The notes beneath the pieces were generated by a model that saw only the letters and a list, made by a program, of their open reading frames with translations, ran no database searches and was not told the origin of the DNA. 64,000 bases of DNA, from the NCBI RefSeq assembly GCF_900106645.1, contig NZ_FNMV01000005.1, forward strand, positions 62,001-126,000, in the 5' to 3' direction. A program made the position numbers and the translations under genes. Shown piece by piece: positions 63,657-64,000 of the stretch; the stretch's first letter is position 1, and each line of letters opens with the position of its first letter. Source of the stretch: Flavobacterium degerlachei (GTDB lineage Bacteria; Bacteroidota; Bacteroidia; Flavobacteriales; Flavobacteriaceae).

Positions 63657-63872
63657 TTAGTTGGTTTTAGTTGCAGCTGGATAGTCGTTACCATCATTCC
63701 AGCCTCTTAAAAATTCACTTTTGGTTTCTTTCCAACTATAAATGGATTCAATCGCAAAAAAGGCTATCATACCTAATATAAATATCCTAACGTCTCTTTT
63801 GGTTATTTTTATTTTGATTAGTTTAAAGGTTTTGTTTAAACTAAGATATGAAAATATTTCTTTTGTAATCAA
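63657..63872 (-). CDS. 71-residue single-span membrane protein, paralog of the next gene
   Basis: The product has a basic N-terminal region (KLIKIKITKRDVR), one membrane span (IFILGMIAFFAIESIY), then SWKETKSEFLRGWNDGNDYPA. The IES-Y-WKE-K--F pattern after the span is shared with the 51-residue protein 34 bases downstream. The true start may be an internal codon, since the first 25 residues have no counterpart in the paralog. It follows the methyltransferase stop by four bases, so it may be coupled to it. Function is unknown. Confidence 0.65.
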   Translation of the reverse strand: MITKEIFSYLSLNKTFKLIKIKITKRDVRIFILGMIAFFAIESIYSWKETKSEFLRGWNDGNDYPAATKTN

Positions 63873-63876
63873 AAAA

Positions 63877-64000
63877 TTACATTTTATGAATTATAAAGAT
63901 AGTGGGGCGTTTATGTAAATCGATAGTTTCTTTTTTCCAAGCTGCAATTTTCTTGGTCTTGATATACTCTGTTGGAAGCGTAATATCAGTGGCTATACAC
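63877..64000 (-). CDS. C-terminal end of an RsmI-like SAM-dependent methyltransferase (partial)
   Basis: The minus-strand frame entering from the window edge encodes CIATDITLPTEYIKTKKIAAW and ends DLHKRPTIFIIHKM before a stop. This reads like the C-terminus of tetrapyrrole-methylase-fold SAM enzymes of the RsmI group in flavobacteria (16S rRNA 2'-O-methylation or a relative). Only 40 residues are present, so the subfamily is not sure. The start lies outside the window. Confidence 0.65.
   Translation of the reverse strand, partial: CIATDITLPTEYIKTKKIAAWKKETIDLHKRPTIFIIHKM

Overview
The window is chromosomal DNA of a low-GC member of the Bacteroidota, almost certainly a Flavobacterium or a close relative. 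The evidence is the AT-rich composition, the TAnnTTTG (-7) promoter boxes, the SusC/SusD pair with ECF sigma/FecR control, Bacteroidota-type lipoprotein signals, tandem AcnB-type and mitochondrial-type aconitases, and RpoB/RpoC proteins that read as flavobacterial. I see no prophage, insertion sequence, integrase or CRISPR array; this is mostly core genome with a few accessory patches.

Layout. 1-13.7 kb: the conserved translation/transcription block tRNA-Thr, tRNA-Tyr, tRNA-Thr, tuf, tRNA-Trp, secE, nusG, rplK, rplA, rplJ, rplL, rpoB, rpoC and a DUF3467 gene four bases after rpoC. The rplL-rpoB and rpoB-rpoC gaps are both about 277-279 bases long and rich in hairpins. 13.9-17.6 kb: a small secreted protein, prfC, and a surface-lipoprotein alpha-amylase that resembles Thermococcales enzymes. 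18.0-28.6 kb: a SurA-like chaperone, a MoxR ATPase, the two aconitases, a LysM/NlpC cell-wall hydrolase and a bacterial PH-domain protein. 28.7-39.6 kb: a beta-hydroxyacid dehydrogenase, then an accessory locus on the plus strand: ECF sigma factor, FecR anti-sigma factor, STN-containing SusC, SusD, a surface lipoprotein and a di-heme MauG/CcpA-type peroxidase, closed by a strong terminator. 39.6-49 kb: MepB-like protein, two APC permeases, CDGSH protein, SRAP/HMCES protein, DUF5694 protein, long-type GAPDH and an HtrA protease. 49.2-53.6 kb: dapF, GNAT, mltG and DUF2279 genes as an operon, a decayed second DUF2279 copy, and a lysozyme-like secreted protein. 53.6-64 kb (minus strand): two paralogous secreted PepSY/BLIP-like proteins, the operon udk, ftsB/divIC-like, mutA, mutB, an SDR, an aminotransferase, a SnoaL-like lipoprotein, a pair of tiny paralogous membrane proteins, and the C-terminal end of an RsmI-like methyltransferase at the window edge.

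The most unusual signal is non-coding. Four intergenic elements (27940-28083, 44134-44264, 59432-59497, 60267-60408) share a sequence core. In three of them the closing stem changes sequence while keeping pairing (CCTG/CAGG, CCCG/CGGG, CCAA/TTGG), which is internal covariation evidence for a conserved folded RNA or DNA element. The other main candidate for a little-described system is the sigma/anti-sigma/SusCD/lipoprotein/di-heme peroxidase locus at 30.1-39.5 kb.

Limits: all calls come from reading sequence and translations by eye. Family names are from memory of motifs, no search was run, and residue positions are approximate.
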